A stretch of 64,000 nucleotides of DNA from Mucilaginibacter sp. KACC 22773 (GCF_028736215.1 NZ_CP117883.1:3844001-3908000), one strand, 5' to 3'; counted from the stretch's first letter, positions 1 to 8,713 are shown. A program made the numbers and translations. The notes: generated by a model from the sequence alone, not told the origin.

Positions 1-88
1 CATAAGTAAGTACAATAATGGCCTTTTTATGGGTTTGTGCAAAAGTGGCAAAATTTAGGAGTAGTAATAGCAGGGTTATTCTTTTCAT
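1..88 (-). CDS. Secreted protein, N-terminus only (runs off left edge)
   Basis: A minus-strand ATG at 86-88 opens 29 codons that continue past the window edge. Residues 1-18 (MKRITLLLLLLNFATFAQ) are a clear signal peptide: basic start, Leu-rich core and an A-Q cleavage region typical of Bacteroidota exported proteins. The mature protein begins THKKAIIVLTY. That first strand resembles NodB-type polysaccharide deacetylases, in which the catalytic Asp residues follow directly, but those residues lie outside the window, so the function is only a guess. Confidence 0.6.
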   Translation of the reverse strand, partial: MKRITLLLLLLNFATFAQTHKKAIIVLTY

Positions 89-246
89 AAAAACAGGTTT
101 AAAAACCCGCACTAATATAAACTAAGCTGCGGATTTTAGCTACGGCAACAATAAAAAAAAATAAATTAAACGCCACAAAACCCTACTGACATAGGGTTGT
201 CACAGGCGGGTTGTTACTTTGAATTATAATCAAAAACAAAAACGCT

Positions 247-774
247 ATGAATATTATTCCAATGTTTTTAAAGGAGTTGGAGCAGGAAGCCCAAACCACC
301 CGTAAAATGCTCGAGATTGTGCCAACCGACAAATTTCAATGGCAGCCGCACCCAAAAAGCATGACCATTGCAGACCTTACCGTGCACATTGTTGATTTGC
401 CAAACTGGCTTGCACTGGCCGTGTACACCGATGGATTAAATTTTGCCACCGAACCTTATAATCCCCCAACAGCCGAAAATGCCGAGGGCTTATTAGATTT
501 GCTGGAACAATCTGTAGCCAAAGGCAAAGAAGCCCTGCAAAACATCAACGAAGAAGAGCTGCTGAAACCCTGGACATTAAGCAATGGCGATGTGATATTA
601 CAGAACTATAACAAGGCCGAAGTAATCAGGGTTGCCTTTTGCCAGCTTGTACATCATCGCGCCCAGTTAGGCGTGTACCTGCGCCTGCTAAACATCCCGA
701 TACCAGGCAGCTACGGCCCCAGCGCCGACGAACTGAGCGGAGAATATCAACGAGAGGTAGCAAGTACCATTTAG
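247..774 (+). CDS. DinB-like domain protein
   Basis: 175 aa, the normal size for the DinB/YfiT four-helix-bundle superfamily, whose members bind a divalent metal through three histidines and often act in thiol transfer or stress responses. Visible support: H47 in the TVHIVDLP helix and the H136-H137 pair in LVHHRAQLGVYLRLL, the usual C-terminal helix signature. There is no signal peptide, so it is probably cytoplasmic. It stands alone between a minus-strand secreted gene and a small membrane-protein gene. Its substrate cannot be read from sequence. The TAG stop shares its last two bases with the first unit of a heptamer repeat array. Confidence 0.8.
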   Translation: MNIIPMFLKELEQEAQTTRKMLEIVPTDKFQWQPHPKSMTIADLTVHIVDLPNWLALAVYTDGLNFATEPYNPPTAENAEGLLDLLEQSVAKGKEALQNINEEELLKPWTLSNGDVILQNYNKAEVIRVAFCQLVHHRAQLGVYLRLLNIPIPGSYGPSADELSGEYQREVASTI

Positions 775-891
775 TATCAAGTAGTAAGTAGTAAGTAGTA
801 AGTAGTAAGTAGTAAGTAGTAAGTAGTAAGACAGCTGCGAAAATTGGTTAATCCGAAAGTCAAAAAATCTTGATACTTACTACTTACTACT
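773..891. repeat. Heptamer-phased inverted repeat (AGTAGTA units)
   Basis: The left arm starts inside the DinB-like stop codon: one AGTATCA unit (773-779), then seven perfect AGTAGTA units (780-828). The right arm, 871-891, is the inverse: TGATACT, TACTACT, TACTACT. The variant AGTATCA unit occurs at the outer left end and the inner right end. The arms could pair into a long hairpin. This is one of several loci in the window with the same architecture but a different unit sequence. Confidence 0.9.
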
Positions 892-895
892 AAAC

Positions 896-934
896 AAAAA
901 CGATTGTCCTTTATTTAGAACAATCGTCTTTTAC
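896..934 (-). terminator. Rho-independent terminator
   Basis: CGATTGT at 901-907 pairs with ACAATCG at 920-926, with A-rich sequence on the left and T-rich on the right. It lies just beyond the stop of the small minus-strand membrane-protein gene at 954 and can also act for rightward transcription. Confidence 0.65.
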
Positions 935-953
935 ATGTCTTGCTGTGTGGATA

Positions 954-1166
954 CTAATTTCTATACTTTGATAATTTCCCTTCGTTTATTTCTTCAAGGA
1001 AACCATTCTCGTTGATTGCGTACCGGGCATAGGTTGTATCGGTATCAATTTTGTATTTGGTAACAGATTTTGATTTTTTGCGGGCTTTAGCGCGCAAAAT
1101 GAACATAACAGCTGTGAAACAGATTACGGCAAGCAGTGCAGTGATTTGGAAAAATATAAAAGGCAT
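954..1166 (-). CDS. Small single-pass membrane protein, unknown function
   Basis: About 70 aa from the ATG at 1166; a longer frame begins with GTG at 1196 but the ATG seems the likelier start. Residues 1-24 (from MPFIFFQITALL) form one hydrophobic helix, followed by a basic stretch RAKARKKSKS and a polar C-terminal tail. This is an N-in/C-out or anchor-type topology. I do not recognise a family. It stands alone, with a terminator-like hairpin directly downstream. Confidence 0.55.
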   Translation of the reverse strand: MPFIFFQITALLAVICFTAVMFILRAKARKKSKSVTKYKIDTDTTYARYAINENGFLEEINEGKLSKYRN

Positions 1167-1459
1167 AACGTTGAAAATAAATTGTTTAATACGCACATCT
1201 AAAACTGTGTAAAACTTAAGCAGGATTTAATTTTAGCTGTAATCGTTGCATGTATATAGCTAAATATGTGCCAATAATTTATGAACGCTTTTACCTGAGG
1301 GAATGTTACAATATGAGGACAAAAAAGCGGGAATATTTAGCCTTTAAATATTAAACTTACGAAGATTAAAAAACTTCCTAAACAGAAAACTTGCGAAGTT
1401 TTAAAAACTTCGCAAGTTCGATAAAATCAAGACGGGAAATCCAAATCAAAAAAGGACAA
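1167..1459. other. Intergenic gap with a perfect 13-bp stem
   Basis: No gene is visible. It holds a perfect inverted repeat at 1388-1400/1406-1418 (AACTTGCGAAGTT and its complement, 5-nt loop). Read leftwards the stem is followed by a short T-run, so it may terminate the fucose cluster that ends at 1460. The rest is AT-rich with nothing recognisable. Confidence 0.6.
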
Positions 1460-2290
1460 TCACAAGTTATAAAACGAAATAGCGTTGCCTCCCCAAAATT
1501 GTTCCTGCTCGGTGGCAGATAGCTTTGCGATATAGTTTTGTGTTACCTGCATGGTACCCTCGTAGCCGCCTGCCAGCAGGCAAACCGGCCAATCGGAACC
1601 GAACATTACGCGGCCAGGGCCAAATGCATTGAATATTACATCAAGATACGGGGTAAAATCTTCAACCTTCCAGTTAGCCCAATCGGCCTCGGTTAGCATT
1701 CCCGAAATTTTGCAGGATACATTTTCATGTTTGGCCAGCGCTTCGATATCCTTTTGCCAGTCGCTTATCTTTCTGTTTTTGATATGTGGTTTGGCCAAAT
1801 GATCAACCACAAACTTTTGATTGGGAAAATTGCCCGTTAATTGATTAGCAAAGGGCAGATGCCGCGGAAATATCAGGATATCATAGGTATAGCCGTACTT
1901 TTCAAGCATGCCTATGCCTTTTTGAAAAGCAGGTTGCAGCATGTATTGGTCATCACCCTCTGATTGCAAAACATGCCGGAATCCTTTGAGCTTATCATAG
2001 TTTTTATATTGCTGCAGCTGTTTTTCAAGGTCGTCGGCTTTTAGGTTTACCCAGCCTACAATACCCTTAACAAAAGGGTTTGCAGCAGCATAATCCAGCA
2101 AAAACATGGTTTCATCGTTGGTTTGGCTTGCCTGTATAGATACACAACCATCTATACCATGCTGTTGTAAAACGGGCAACAGGTCAACCGGCGAAAAATC
2201 ACGTTTTATAGCCAGCATCTGGTCATCAATCCAACTATCCCTCACGGGGTCAAAAATCCAGAAATGCTGATGCGAATCTATCTTAAGCAT
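1460..2290 (-). CDS. L-fuconolactonase-like amidohydrolase
   Basis: 276 aa TIM-barrel amidohydrolase of the 2-pyrone-4,6-dicarboxylate lactonase/fuconolactonase group. It starts MLKIDSHQHFW, with the HxH metal motif on strand 1. KFVVDHLAKPH in the middle and the late strand VMFGSDWPVCLL, whose Asp is the usual metal ligand or general base, complete the signature. In non-phosphorylative fucose breakdown this enzyme opens L-fuconolactone to L-fuconate. Its start overlaps the end of the FAH-type gene by 8 bp, so the two are co-transcribed. Rhamnonolactonase is the main alternative, but the adjoining alpha-L-fucosidase favours fucose. Confidence 0.8.
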   Translation of the reverse strand: MLKIDSHQHFWIFDPVRDSWIDDQMLAIKRDFSPVDLLPVLQQHGIDGCVSIQASQTNDETMFLLDYAAANPFVKGIVGWVNLKADDLEKQLQQYKNYDKLKGFRHVLQSEGDDQYMLQPAFQKGIGMLEKYGYTYDILIFPRHLPFANQLTGNFPNQKFVVDHLAKPHIKNRKISDWQKDIEALAKHENVSCKISGMLTEADWANWKVEDFTPYLDVIFNAFGPGRVMFGSDWPVCLLAGGYEGTMQVTQNYIAKLSATEQEQFWGGNAISFYNL

Positions 2291-3128
2291 ATGCTACTAC
2301 ATTTTGTTTTTGTTCGCCAAGGCCGTCAATACCCAATTCAATAACGTCGCCAGGTTTAAGGTAAACCGGCGGTTTCATACCCAGGCCAACACCTGCGGGC
2401 GTACCTGTAGATATGATATCGCCGGGTAACAGGGTCATAAACTGACTGGTATAAGATATAACCTGCGGCAGGTTAAATATAAAGTTTGATGTGGTACCGT
2501 ACTGCATAATTTCGCCATTTACCTTTAACCAAAGGTGCAGGTTGTGCGGATCTTCAATCTCATCAGCAGTTGCCAAAAACGGACCCAGCGGTGCAAAGGT
2601 ATCGCAGCCTTTGCCTTTATCCCAGGTGCCGTTACGCTCCAGTTGAAACTCGCGTTCGGATACATCGTTGTGCAATACATAGCCTGCAACATAGCTCATG
2701 GCATCTGCTTCATCAACATAAGAGGCTTTTTTACCGATAACTACGGCGAGTTCAACCTCCCAATCGGTTTTTACCGAATTTTTAGGAACTACTACATTAT
2801 CATTAGGACCAACAATGGCCGAGGTAGCTTTCATAAAAATTACCGGCTCGGGCGGCAGCGGTGCGTTGGTTTCATGCGCATGGTCGGCATAATTTAAACC
2901 GATGCATATGATTTTTGACGGGCGCGCGAAGGGGCTGCCCAAACGTGCATCATCGGCAACCTGGGGCAGTTCAGCATCTTTTATAAATGCGGCTAAACGT
3001 GCAAGGCCATCGGTTTCAAAAAACTGTTCGGTATAATCTTCACCAAAAGCCGATGTGTCGTATTTTTTATTATTAAGGATAACACCTGTTTTTTCTTTAC
3101 CGGGTTCGCCAAATCTAATAAGCTTCAT
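2283..3128 (-). CDS. FAH-family hydrolase, probably 2,4-diketo-3-deoxy-L-fuconate hydrolase
   Basis: 281 aa. A short N-terminal domain is followed by a full fumarylacetoacetase-type C-domain: ICIGLNYADHAHE, then DWEVELAVVIG (the ExE metal ligands) and the NDVSERE segment, ending with GDIISTGTPAGVG. Enzymes of this family cleave C-C bonds of acyl-pyruvates. In the fucose pathway the step splits 2,4-diketo-3-deoxy-L-fuconate into pyruvate and L-lactate, and fusion-type FAH proteins beside a fuconolactonase normally do this. It overlaps the lactonase gene by 8 bp and follows the SDR gene by 24 bp. The family call is firm; the substrate is inferred from neighbours. Confidence 0.8.
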   Translation of the reverse strand: MKLIRFGEPGKEKTGVILNNKKYDTSAFGEDYTEQFFETDGLARLAAFIKDAELPQVADDARLGSPFARPSKIICIGLNYADHAHETNAPLPPEPVIFMKATSAIVGPNDNVVVPKNSVKTDWEVELAVVIGKKASYVDEADAMSYVAGYVLHNDVSEREFQLERNGTWDKGKGCDTFAPLGPFLATADEIEDPHNLHLWLKVNGEIMQYGTTSNFIFNLPQVISYTSQFMTLLPGDIISTGTPAGVGLGMKPPVYLKPGDVIELGIDGLGEQKQNVVAYA

Positions 3129-3152
3129 TGTATCTTGTTGTTATGGTTTTGT

Positions 3153-3917
3153 TTAATTATTAAGGGTGATAAAACCGCCATCGATAGGATAATCGGTACC
3201 GGTGATAAACCCGGCCTCATCTGAGCACAAATAAAGAGCCAATGCTGCCACCTCTTCTGATTTTCCCATGCGGCCAATCGGCTGGCTTTTGGAGAGTTTT
3301 TCAAAAATTTCGGCTTCGTGCCCTGCATAATTTTTGGCGATAAAGCCATCAACAAAAGGCGTATGGATACGTGCCGGAGAAATGCAGTTACAGCGGATAT
3401 TATCGTGCAAAAAATCACGGGCCACAGACAGCGTCATGGCGTGTATAGCCCCTTTACTCATAGAGTAAGCAAACCTATCGGTAATACCAACGCTGGCCGC
3501 TATTGAAGCTGTATTAAGGATAACCCCGCCCCCGTTTGCCTTTAGCATAGGAATAACGGCGTACAGGCAATTATAAGCACCTTTTACATTTACATTAAAT
3601 ACTTTTTCAAAATCGGCAGTGCTGGTAGTATCGGCCCGGCCAATGTGGGCAATGCCTGCGTTATTTATTAAAATATCAATAACGCCAATGCTTGTAAAAG
3701 TATCCACTACTTGTTGTTGGTTGCTTACATCGCAGGCATAGCTTTTGGCTTTGCCACCGGCCGCTTCTATTTCGGCAACGGTATCGGCCGCCGCTTTATC
3801 ATTTAATTCGATGATGTGCACAGTAGCGCCCTGCTGCGCAAAAAGTATCGACATTGCCCTGCCTATCCCGCTGCCACCGCCGGTAATTACTGCTGATTTA
3901 TTGGTTAGTTTGAACAT
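3153..3917 (-). CDS. SDR dehydrogenase, probably 2-keto-3-deoxy-L-fuconate dehydrogenase
   Basis: 254 aa classical short-chain dehydrogenase. It has the TGGGSGIG cofactor loop near residue 12, an acidic residue after the second strand (IIELND, suggesting NAD preference), NNAG at about 86-89, a catalytic Ser in NTASIAAS, and YSMSK with the catalytic Tyr and Lys. The C-terminus DGGFITLNN is typical of SDRs. The pathway needs two dehydrogenases, one for L-fucose and one for 2-keto-3-deoxy-L-fuconate, but only this one lies in the cluster. The position next to the diketo-acid hydrolase favours the second role; L-fucose dehydrogenase is the alternative. Confidence 0.75.
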   Translation of the reverse strand: MFKLTNKSAVITGGGSGIGRAMSILFAQQGATVHIIELNDKAAADTVAEIEAAGGKAKSYACDVSNQQQVVDTFTSIGVIDILINNAGIAHIGRADTTSTADFEKVFNVNVKGAYNCLYAVIPMLKANGGGVILNTASIAASVGITDRFAYSMSKGAIHAMTLSVARDFLHDNIRCNCISPARIHTPFVDGFIAKNYAGHEAEIFEKLSKSQPIGRMGKSEEVAALALYLCSDEAGFITGTDYPIDGGFITLNN

Positions 3918-3933
3918 AATAATTTTCTATTTT

Positions 3934-4022
3934 GTCATCCTGAGGACCGAAGCATCTATTAGTAAACTTTGCATATTGAATATGCATATTGCAGAATAGA
4001 TGCTTCGTTCCTCAACATGACA
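3934..4022. repeat. REP-like palindrome (GTCATCCTGAGG family)
   Basis: The outer arms GTCATCCTGAGGACCGAAGC and GCTTCGTTCCTCAACATGAC are inverted, with further pairing of AGCATCTATT with AATAGATGCT and a central ATATGCATAT core. It sits inside the fucose cluster between the SDR and dehydratase genes. Related palindromes with a TTGCGAGG core occur near 51.7 kb and 61 kb. Confidence 0.75.
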
Positions 4023-4046
4023 GGTTGTTAAATATCCTTTTCAAAG

Positions 4047-4065
4047 CCCTCTCCTTTGGAGAGGG
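4047..4065. repeat. Short CCCTCTCC/GGAGAGGG hairpin
   Basis: A perfect 8-bp stem with a TTT loop, 15 bp past the stop of the UxaA-type gene. It matches the inner stem of the longer palindromic repeats at 41603-41742 and 55515-57327, so it is probably a degenerate member of that family. Confidence 0.6.
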
Positions 4066-4079
4066 TTGGGTAAGGCTCT

Positions 4080-5738
4080 TTATAACGACACTCCCCTCTT
4101 CCACGGTATAAAATCGTCCTGGCCAAGCTTTACCGATTTGGGTTCTATTTCGCCATTGGCAACTTGTATTACATAATTCAGAATCCGCTCGCCGGCCTGT
4201 TGTATGGTTTCTTCACCCTCGATGATAGTACCGCAGTTAATATCGATAATATCGGGCATTCGCTCAAACATTACCGTATTGGTTGATAGTTTAATAACAG
4301 GTGTAATGGGGTTACCTGTAGGCGTACCCAAACCAGTGGTGAATAACACAATGTTTGCGCCCGATCCAACTTCGGCCGTAGTACTTTCCACATCGCTGCC
4401 GGGCGTACATAATAGGTTTAACCCCGGCCTTGTTACTTTTTCAGGATAATCCAACACAGCGGTTACCGGAGATGTGCCGCCTTTTTTGGCAGCCCCGGCC
4501 GATTTAATAGCATCGGTGATCAAACCGTCGCGGATATTACCTGGCGATGGGTTGGCATAAAAGCCCGATCCATCTGCCTCGGCGCGGGCGTTGTATGTAG
4601 TCATTAACTGCATAAAACGGTTGGCGGTTTCCACATCGGCACAGCGGTCGCTCAATTCCTGTTCTACCCCGCAAAGCTCTGGAAATTCGGCCAGGATTAC
4701 CGAGCCACCCATAGTAACCAGCAAATCTGATACATAACCCAAAGCCGGGTTTGCCGAAATGCCCGAAAAACCATCAGAACCACCACACTCCATACCGATG
4801 CATAGCTTTGATAACGGCGCAGGCCGGCGTTGAGTTTGGTTAGCCTGTACCAGGCCGGCAAAAGTTTGTTTAAGGGCTTGTTTAAGCAATTCGCTTTCGG
4901 TGCCTACCTTTTGCTGCTCCAATACTACCATTGGTTTATTAAAAGCAGGATCGCGTTTGGTAATCTCGGCCTGCAAAATGCTTACCTGCGCATGCTGACA
5001 ACCAAGGCTCAGCACCGTTGCCCCGGCAACGTTTGGATGAGTGATGTAACCGGCAATCAATCCACATAAAGCATCCGAATCATCCTTGGTGCCACCACAA
5101 CCCATACTGTGGTTCAGAAATTTGATACCATCTATATTTTTAAACAGGCGTTTTGAGTTTGGTTTATCAGCGCTTAGTTGAATATCGGCATTCAAAATCT
5201 CTTCAACAGATTTACCTGCCTGGTAAAGCTCCATGAGCTGCTCCACATCGCCTTCATAGCTTTTAGCTTTTTTATAGCCAAGCTTATCAACTAACGCCTC
5301 TTTTAAAACCTGGATGTTCCGGTTTTCGCAAAATACCAGCGGTACAACTATCCAGTAATTTGCAGTTCCTACAGATCCATCGGTACGGTGATAACCGTTA
5401 AATGTTTTGCCCGCAAAATTTGCGGTATCGGGCTGGTGCCAGTTAAGCTTACGCTCGCCTAAGTGAAAGCCTTCCGATGCATGGTGTACATTGGCCGTAG
5501 TAAGCAAACTGCCCTTAGGTATAGTTACTGTGGCCTTACCTACTAATACGCCGTACATATAAATTTCGGCATCTTGTGCCAATTCATTAATAGCAAATTT
5601 GTGTTTGGCCGCCACACGATCAACCAATGGAAAGCTTTCGCCCTCAAAATTAATTATTGTGCCGGCTTCGAGGTTTTGAAGCGCTACCAGCACATTATCA
5701 TGTGGATGAATTCTTAAAAATGTTTCTTTTTGCGACAT
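4080..5738 (-). CDS. UxaA-family sugar acid dehydratase (candidate L-fuconate dehydratase)
   Basis: 552 aa, full length for altronate/galactarate-type dehydratases. An N-terminal SAF domain of about 100 residues (HPHDNVLVALQNLEAGTII) is followed by the catalytic domain with GYHRTDGSVGTANYW, NHSMGCGGTKDD, LGCQHAQ and GMECGGSDGFSGISANP. The Cys-containing glycine motifs are the metal-binding signature. Altronate dehydratases act in hexuronate breakdown, but no uronate genes (uxaB, uxaC, kdgK) are here and the neighbours are all fucose genes, so I infer that it dehydrates L-fuconate in place of the enolase-family enzyme. The substrate is inferred from context; the family is certain. Confidence 0.8.
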   Translation of the reverse strand: MSQKETFLRIHPHDNVLVALQNLEAGTIINFEGESFPLVDRVAAKHKFAINELAQDAEIYMYGVLVGKATVTIPKGSLLTTANVHHASEGFHLGERKLNWHQPDTANFAGKTFNGYHRTDGSVGTANYWIVVPLVFCENRNIQVLKEALVDKLGYKKAKSYEGDVEQLMELYQAGKSVEEILNADIQLSADKPNSKRLFKNIDGIKFLNHSMGCGGTKDDSDALCGLIAGYITHPNVAGATVLSLGCQHAQVSILQAEITKRDPAFNKPMVVLEQQKVGTESELLKQALKQTFAGLVQANQTQRRPAPLSKLCIGMECGGSDGFSGISANPALGYVSDLLVTMGGSVILAEFPELCGVEQELSDRCADVETANRFMQLMTTYNARAEADGSGFYANPSPGNIRDGLITDAIKSAGAAKKGGTSPVTAVLDYPEKVTRPGLNLLCTPGSDVESTTAEVGSGANIVLFTTGLGTPTGNPITPVIKLSTNTVMFERMPDIIDINCGTIIEGEETIQQAGERILNYVIQVANGEIEPKSVKLGQDDFIPWKRGVSL

Positions 5739-5747
5739 ATTTTTTAT

Positions 5748-5825
5748 TCATGGATCATGGATCATAGTTCATAGTTCCCGGCAGCTTTTTTTTTCACCAT
5801 GAACCATTAACTATCAACCATGAAC
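5748..5825. repeat. Heptamer-phased inverted repeat (TCATGGA/CCATGAA units)
   Basis: Left arm: TCATGGA, TCATGGA, TCATAGT, TCATAGT (5748-5775). Right arm: CCATGAA, CCATTAA, CTATCAA, CCATGAA (5797-5824). The arms are near-complementary and both keep strict 7-bp phase. The left arm lies 10 bp above the dehydratase start and the right arm 3 bp beyond the fucosidase stop, so it fills the intra-operon gap. Confidence 0.85.
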
Positions 5826-5827
5826 TT

Positions 5828-7177
5828 TTAATTAAGCGACAACTCAATAACCGGTATCTCATAAGGTGGCTTAGCCGGCATGGTAACCTCCAGATCATCA
5901 GACCCAGACGGTTTGCATAACAACTCTGAATGATCATTTAAAAACTGCGCGTACTTAATTTTACCGGCGTAACCAGGCAGTATCAGCTTGCCCCCGGGAT
6001 AATCAAACAATTGTACATATAGTTTCTTTGTTGTCTTATTGTAAGTAAGTTTTGTTCCCTCGGGTATTTTATAAGTATCCGGGGCGTAAGTACAGTTGTA
6101 AATTGATTTATCGTTGGCATGCATCCAGTGTGCCAAACTATCCAGCGCATTTGTGGCGCGGTAATCAAACTCGCCGCGGGCTGTTGGGCCTACGTTAAGG
6201 ATAAGGTTACCGCCATTACTTACCGATGTTATCAGCAAATCCAATAACTGGCGGTGGGTTTTCCATGTATTTTCATCGCGATAGTATCCCCATGAGCCCG
6301 AAAATGTTTGGCAGGTTTCCCATGTTTTGCCACGGTATTTGGCCAGTTCGGCTGTACTTACCTGTTCCGGTGTTTCAAAATCGGCGCCATCTTTATATTC
6401 TTCCAGGTTAAGGCGGTTATCTACTATAATGCCGGGTTGCAATTTCCTGATCAGTTTTAGCAGTTCAACAGATCCCCACTCGTCTTTACCCTTGCCATGC
6501 CCATCACCACGTGGGAAAGAAAAATCGAGCCAAAGGATATCAATTTTACCATAGTTGGTTAGCAACTCTGTTATCTGGTTGCGCATATATTGGCGGTATT
6601 TGGCCATATCGCGGTTTTTATTCAGTTTGGCATAACTGGCGTCGCTTTTATCTTTTGGCGATTGCGGGTGAATTTCATCAATAGTATAATCGGGGTGGTG
6701 CCAATCTAACAACGAATAATAGAAGCCAACTTTAAGCCCCTGTGCGCGGAAAGCGTTTACATACTCGCGTACCAAATCGCGTTTGGCCTGGGTATTAGGC
6801 GCTTTATAATCGGTATATTTTGAATCGAAAAGACAAAACCCTTCATGATGTTTAGTGGTGAGTACCGCGTACTTCATACCGGCAGCTTTGGCCTGTTTAG
6901 CCCATTTCTGAGGGTCAAAATAATCGGGGTTAAACTGGTCGAAATATTTCTGATAGCCGGCGTTGTCAATCTTCTCGTTATGCTTTACCCATTCGTGCCT
7001 TGCCGCGCCCGAGTATAATCCCCAGTGAATAAACATGCCAAAGCGACTGTCTTTCCACCATTCCATCCGTTTTTCTTTTTGGGCATCCGTTTCGGTGCCA
7101 ATTGTTTTTTGTTGTGCCGAAGCCGATAAAACGGCTACCAACATCACCAGCATAGATAATTGAAGTTTTTTGAACAT
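5828..7177 (-). CDS. Alpha-L-fucosidase, GH29
   Basis: 449 aa secreted glycosidase with a signal peptide at 1-21 (to SASAQ). Family hallmarks: WWKDSRFGMFIHWGLYS at about 40-56, AVLTTKHHEGFCLFDSK at about 104-120, and the nucleophile region KIDILWLDFSF with D218. It ends with a small beta-sandwich (TYAPDTYKIPEGTKLTY onwards). It releases terminal L-fucose from plant or microbial glycans, probably in the periplasm, and heads the catabolic genes downstream. It follows the mutarotase gene after 28 bp. Confidence 0.92.
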   Translation of the reverse strand: MFKKLQLSMLVMLVAVLSASAQQKTIGTETDAQKEKRMEWWKDSRFGMFIHWGLYSGAARHEWVKHNEKIDNAGYQKYFDQFNPDYFDPQKWAKQAKAAGMKYAVLTTKHHEGFCLFDSKYTDYKAPNTQAKRDLVREYVNAFRAQGLKVGFYYSLLDWHHPDYTIDEIHPQSPKDKSDASYAKLNKNRDMAKYRQYMRNQITELLTNYGKIDILWLDFSFPRGDGHGKGKDEWGSVELLKLIRKLQPGIIVDNRLNLEEYKDGADFETPEQVSTAELAKYRGKTWETCQTFSGSWGYYRDENTWKTHRQLLDLLITSVSNGGNLILNVGPTARGEFDYRATNALDSLAHWMHANDKSIYNCTYAPDTYKIPEGTKLTYNKTTKKLYVQLFDYPGGKLILPGYAGKIKYAQFLNDHSELLCKPSGSDDLEVTMPAKPPYEIPVIELSLN

Positions 7178-7205
7178 GAGGTTTATAATTTAGTTGACAG
7201 GTTAT

Positions 7206-7538
7206 TTATAGCTGAAATATTTTATCCATTAAAACCCATTTTTCGCCTTTTTGGGCACCTTTAACAGCCTGCTGATATTTCCACATCAGGTTTTCCCATT
7301 CCAGCACTTTTGGATTAGCAGCATCGGCAGCCGACTTTTTTTCGAAACTGAAAGTATCGTCGGTTTCCATGATCATAAACAGGCGCACATCAAAACGGTA
7401 AATTTCCATGTTGGTGATGCCGTAATCGGTAATACTTTGATGAATCTCGGGCCAGATAGCCTGGTGGTATTTTTCGTATTCGGCAATCAGCTTGGCATCG
7501 TCAACCAAATCAAGCGTTAAACAATAGCGGTGGGCCAT
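7206..7538 (-). CDS. RhaM-family sugar mutarotase (probable L-fucose mutarotase)
   Basis: 110 aa, the usual size of RhaM/DUF718 mutarotases, which interconvert alpha and beta anomers of deoxy sugars. It shows the conserved EYEKYHQAIWPEIHQSI helix with the putative catalytic His, then the IYRFDVRLFMIMET strands and a final WEKWVLMDKIF-like strand. Being first in a cluster with fucosidase and fucose-acid enzymes, it probably works on L-fucose rather than rhamnose. This is the most upstream gene of the putative operon; the promoter should lie in the gap above 7538. Confidence 0.85.
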   Translation of the reverse strand: MAHRYCLTLDLVDDAKLIAEYEKYHQAIWPEIHQSITDYGITNMEIYRFDVRLFMIMETDDTFSFEKKSAADAANPKVLEWENLMWKYQQAVKGAQKGEKWVLMDKIFQL

Positions 7539-7840
7539 AAATAGATTTAAAAAGTAGTATATCGGTTATACAAAGAAATAAAGTTTACAGGTAAATAGTT
7601 GGTATAAAATGGTTAAAACATTCAGCTTTTTTGGCATATACAGAGCAGCCCCCTCTCTAAATCCGGTACGGGAGATTTTACCTGACTATTTGTTAAAATC
7701 CTATCTAATGGGAAGGATTTAGCCGGAGTTTAATCATTACGCTGTTCTTACCATGCATTCAGTCCTTTGTGGCAAGGGGAGAGATAGCTAAAAAAAGACG
7801 AAGATCAAAAGTCTCCCTACCGGGGAGATATAGAGGGGGC
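7539..7840. promoter_or_regulatory. Upstream region of the fucose cluster with a degenerate palindrome
   Basis: No gene fits here. CCCCCTCTCTAAATC at 7650-7664 is opposed by GGGGAGATATAGAGGGGG at 7819-7836, and AAATCC/GGATTT pairs lie between them, so it resembles the palindromic intergenic elements seen elsewhere. It also has to contain the promoter of the mutarotase-to-lactonase genes; I could not pick a convincing -33/-7 pair. Confidence 0.4.
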
Positions 7841-8713
7841 TTACGAATTCTTAATAAACTCCTTCTGGTACATCAGCGGGCTTTTGCCGGTTACCAGCTT
7901 AAAATGTTTGTGAAAGGTTGAAAAGTTATTAAACCCGCTATCGTAACATAGCTGTTTAATGTTCAGCTTATCTTCTATCAGTAATTTACAGGCGTGGCCA
8001 ACTTTTATTTCGATGATAAACTGCGAGAAGGTTTTGCGGGTTTTTGATTTAAAGTACCGGCAAAACGAGTTGGAACTTACACCCGCTATCTCGGCAATCT
8101 CATCCAGGTAAATCTTTTTCCTGAAATTCCGCATCGAATATTCATAAATATTGTTTAGCCGGTCGTTCTCTGAATCATTATGATCGTATTTAAAACCAAT
8201 GGAAGCCATGTAACTCGATGCCGCGCTGGTGGCAATAGCATTTAGTGCCTTTAGCAGCATGATAATCCTCTCGGCGCCATCGGTACCTGGCATGGCTGCC
8301 ATCTGGGCGGCTACTTTTTCTTTTGCTGCCCCGGTAATCTGCAACCCGCGTTTTGATTTTTCGAACAATACTTTGATCAATTTATTCTCTGGCAATTGCA
8401 AAAATTGCTCGCCCCAAAAGTTTTCGCAAAAGTGTACTACAAAAACCTCTACCCCTTTATTTTCAGCGGAGTTAAAATACAAATCGTCAAAACGCCAGTA
8501 GTGCGGCAGGTTGGGGCCAACCAACACCATGTCGCCCGATTTGAATTGTTTAATACTATCGCCAATAAACTGTGTACCGCTGCCTTTTTTCAGGTAAATT
8601 AGTTCCAGTTCGGGGTGGCAATGCCAGCGGTTGTTAATATCGGGCAATACATCGTGCCGCACACTAAACGAGTGTGCAGGGCCCGAAGAAACTTTTAGTA
8701 ACTGCGGTTTCAT
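7841..8713 (-). CDS. AraC-family transcriptional regulator with cupin domain
   Basis: 290 aa. The N-terminal cupin sensor shows RWHCHPELELIYLKKGSGTQFIGD (about 29-52), the sugar-sensing fold of AraC/RhaS regulators. The C-terminal double helix-turn-helix runs from YLDEIAEIAGVSSNSFCRYF to LCYDSGFNNFSTFHKHFK plus GKSP. It lies 302 bp upstream of the mutarotase gene on the same strand, so it is a natural candidate for fucose-responsive activation of the cluster. Confidence 0.88.
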   Translation of the reverse strand: MKPQLLKVSSGPAHSFSVRHDVLPDINNRWHCHPELELIYLKKGSGTQFIGDSIKQFKSGDMVLVGPNLPHYWRFDDLYFNSAENKGVEVFVVHFCENFWGEQFLQLPENKLIKVLFEKSKRGLQITGAAKEKVAAQMAAMPGTDGAERIIMLLKALNAIATSAASSYMASIGFKYDHNDSENDRLNNIYEYSMRNFRKKIYLDEIAEIAGVSSNSFCRYFKSKTRKTFSQFIIEIKVGHACKLLIEDKLNIKQLCYDSGFNNFSTFHKHFKLVTGKSPLMYQKEFIKNS

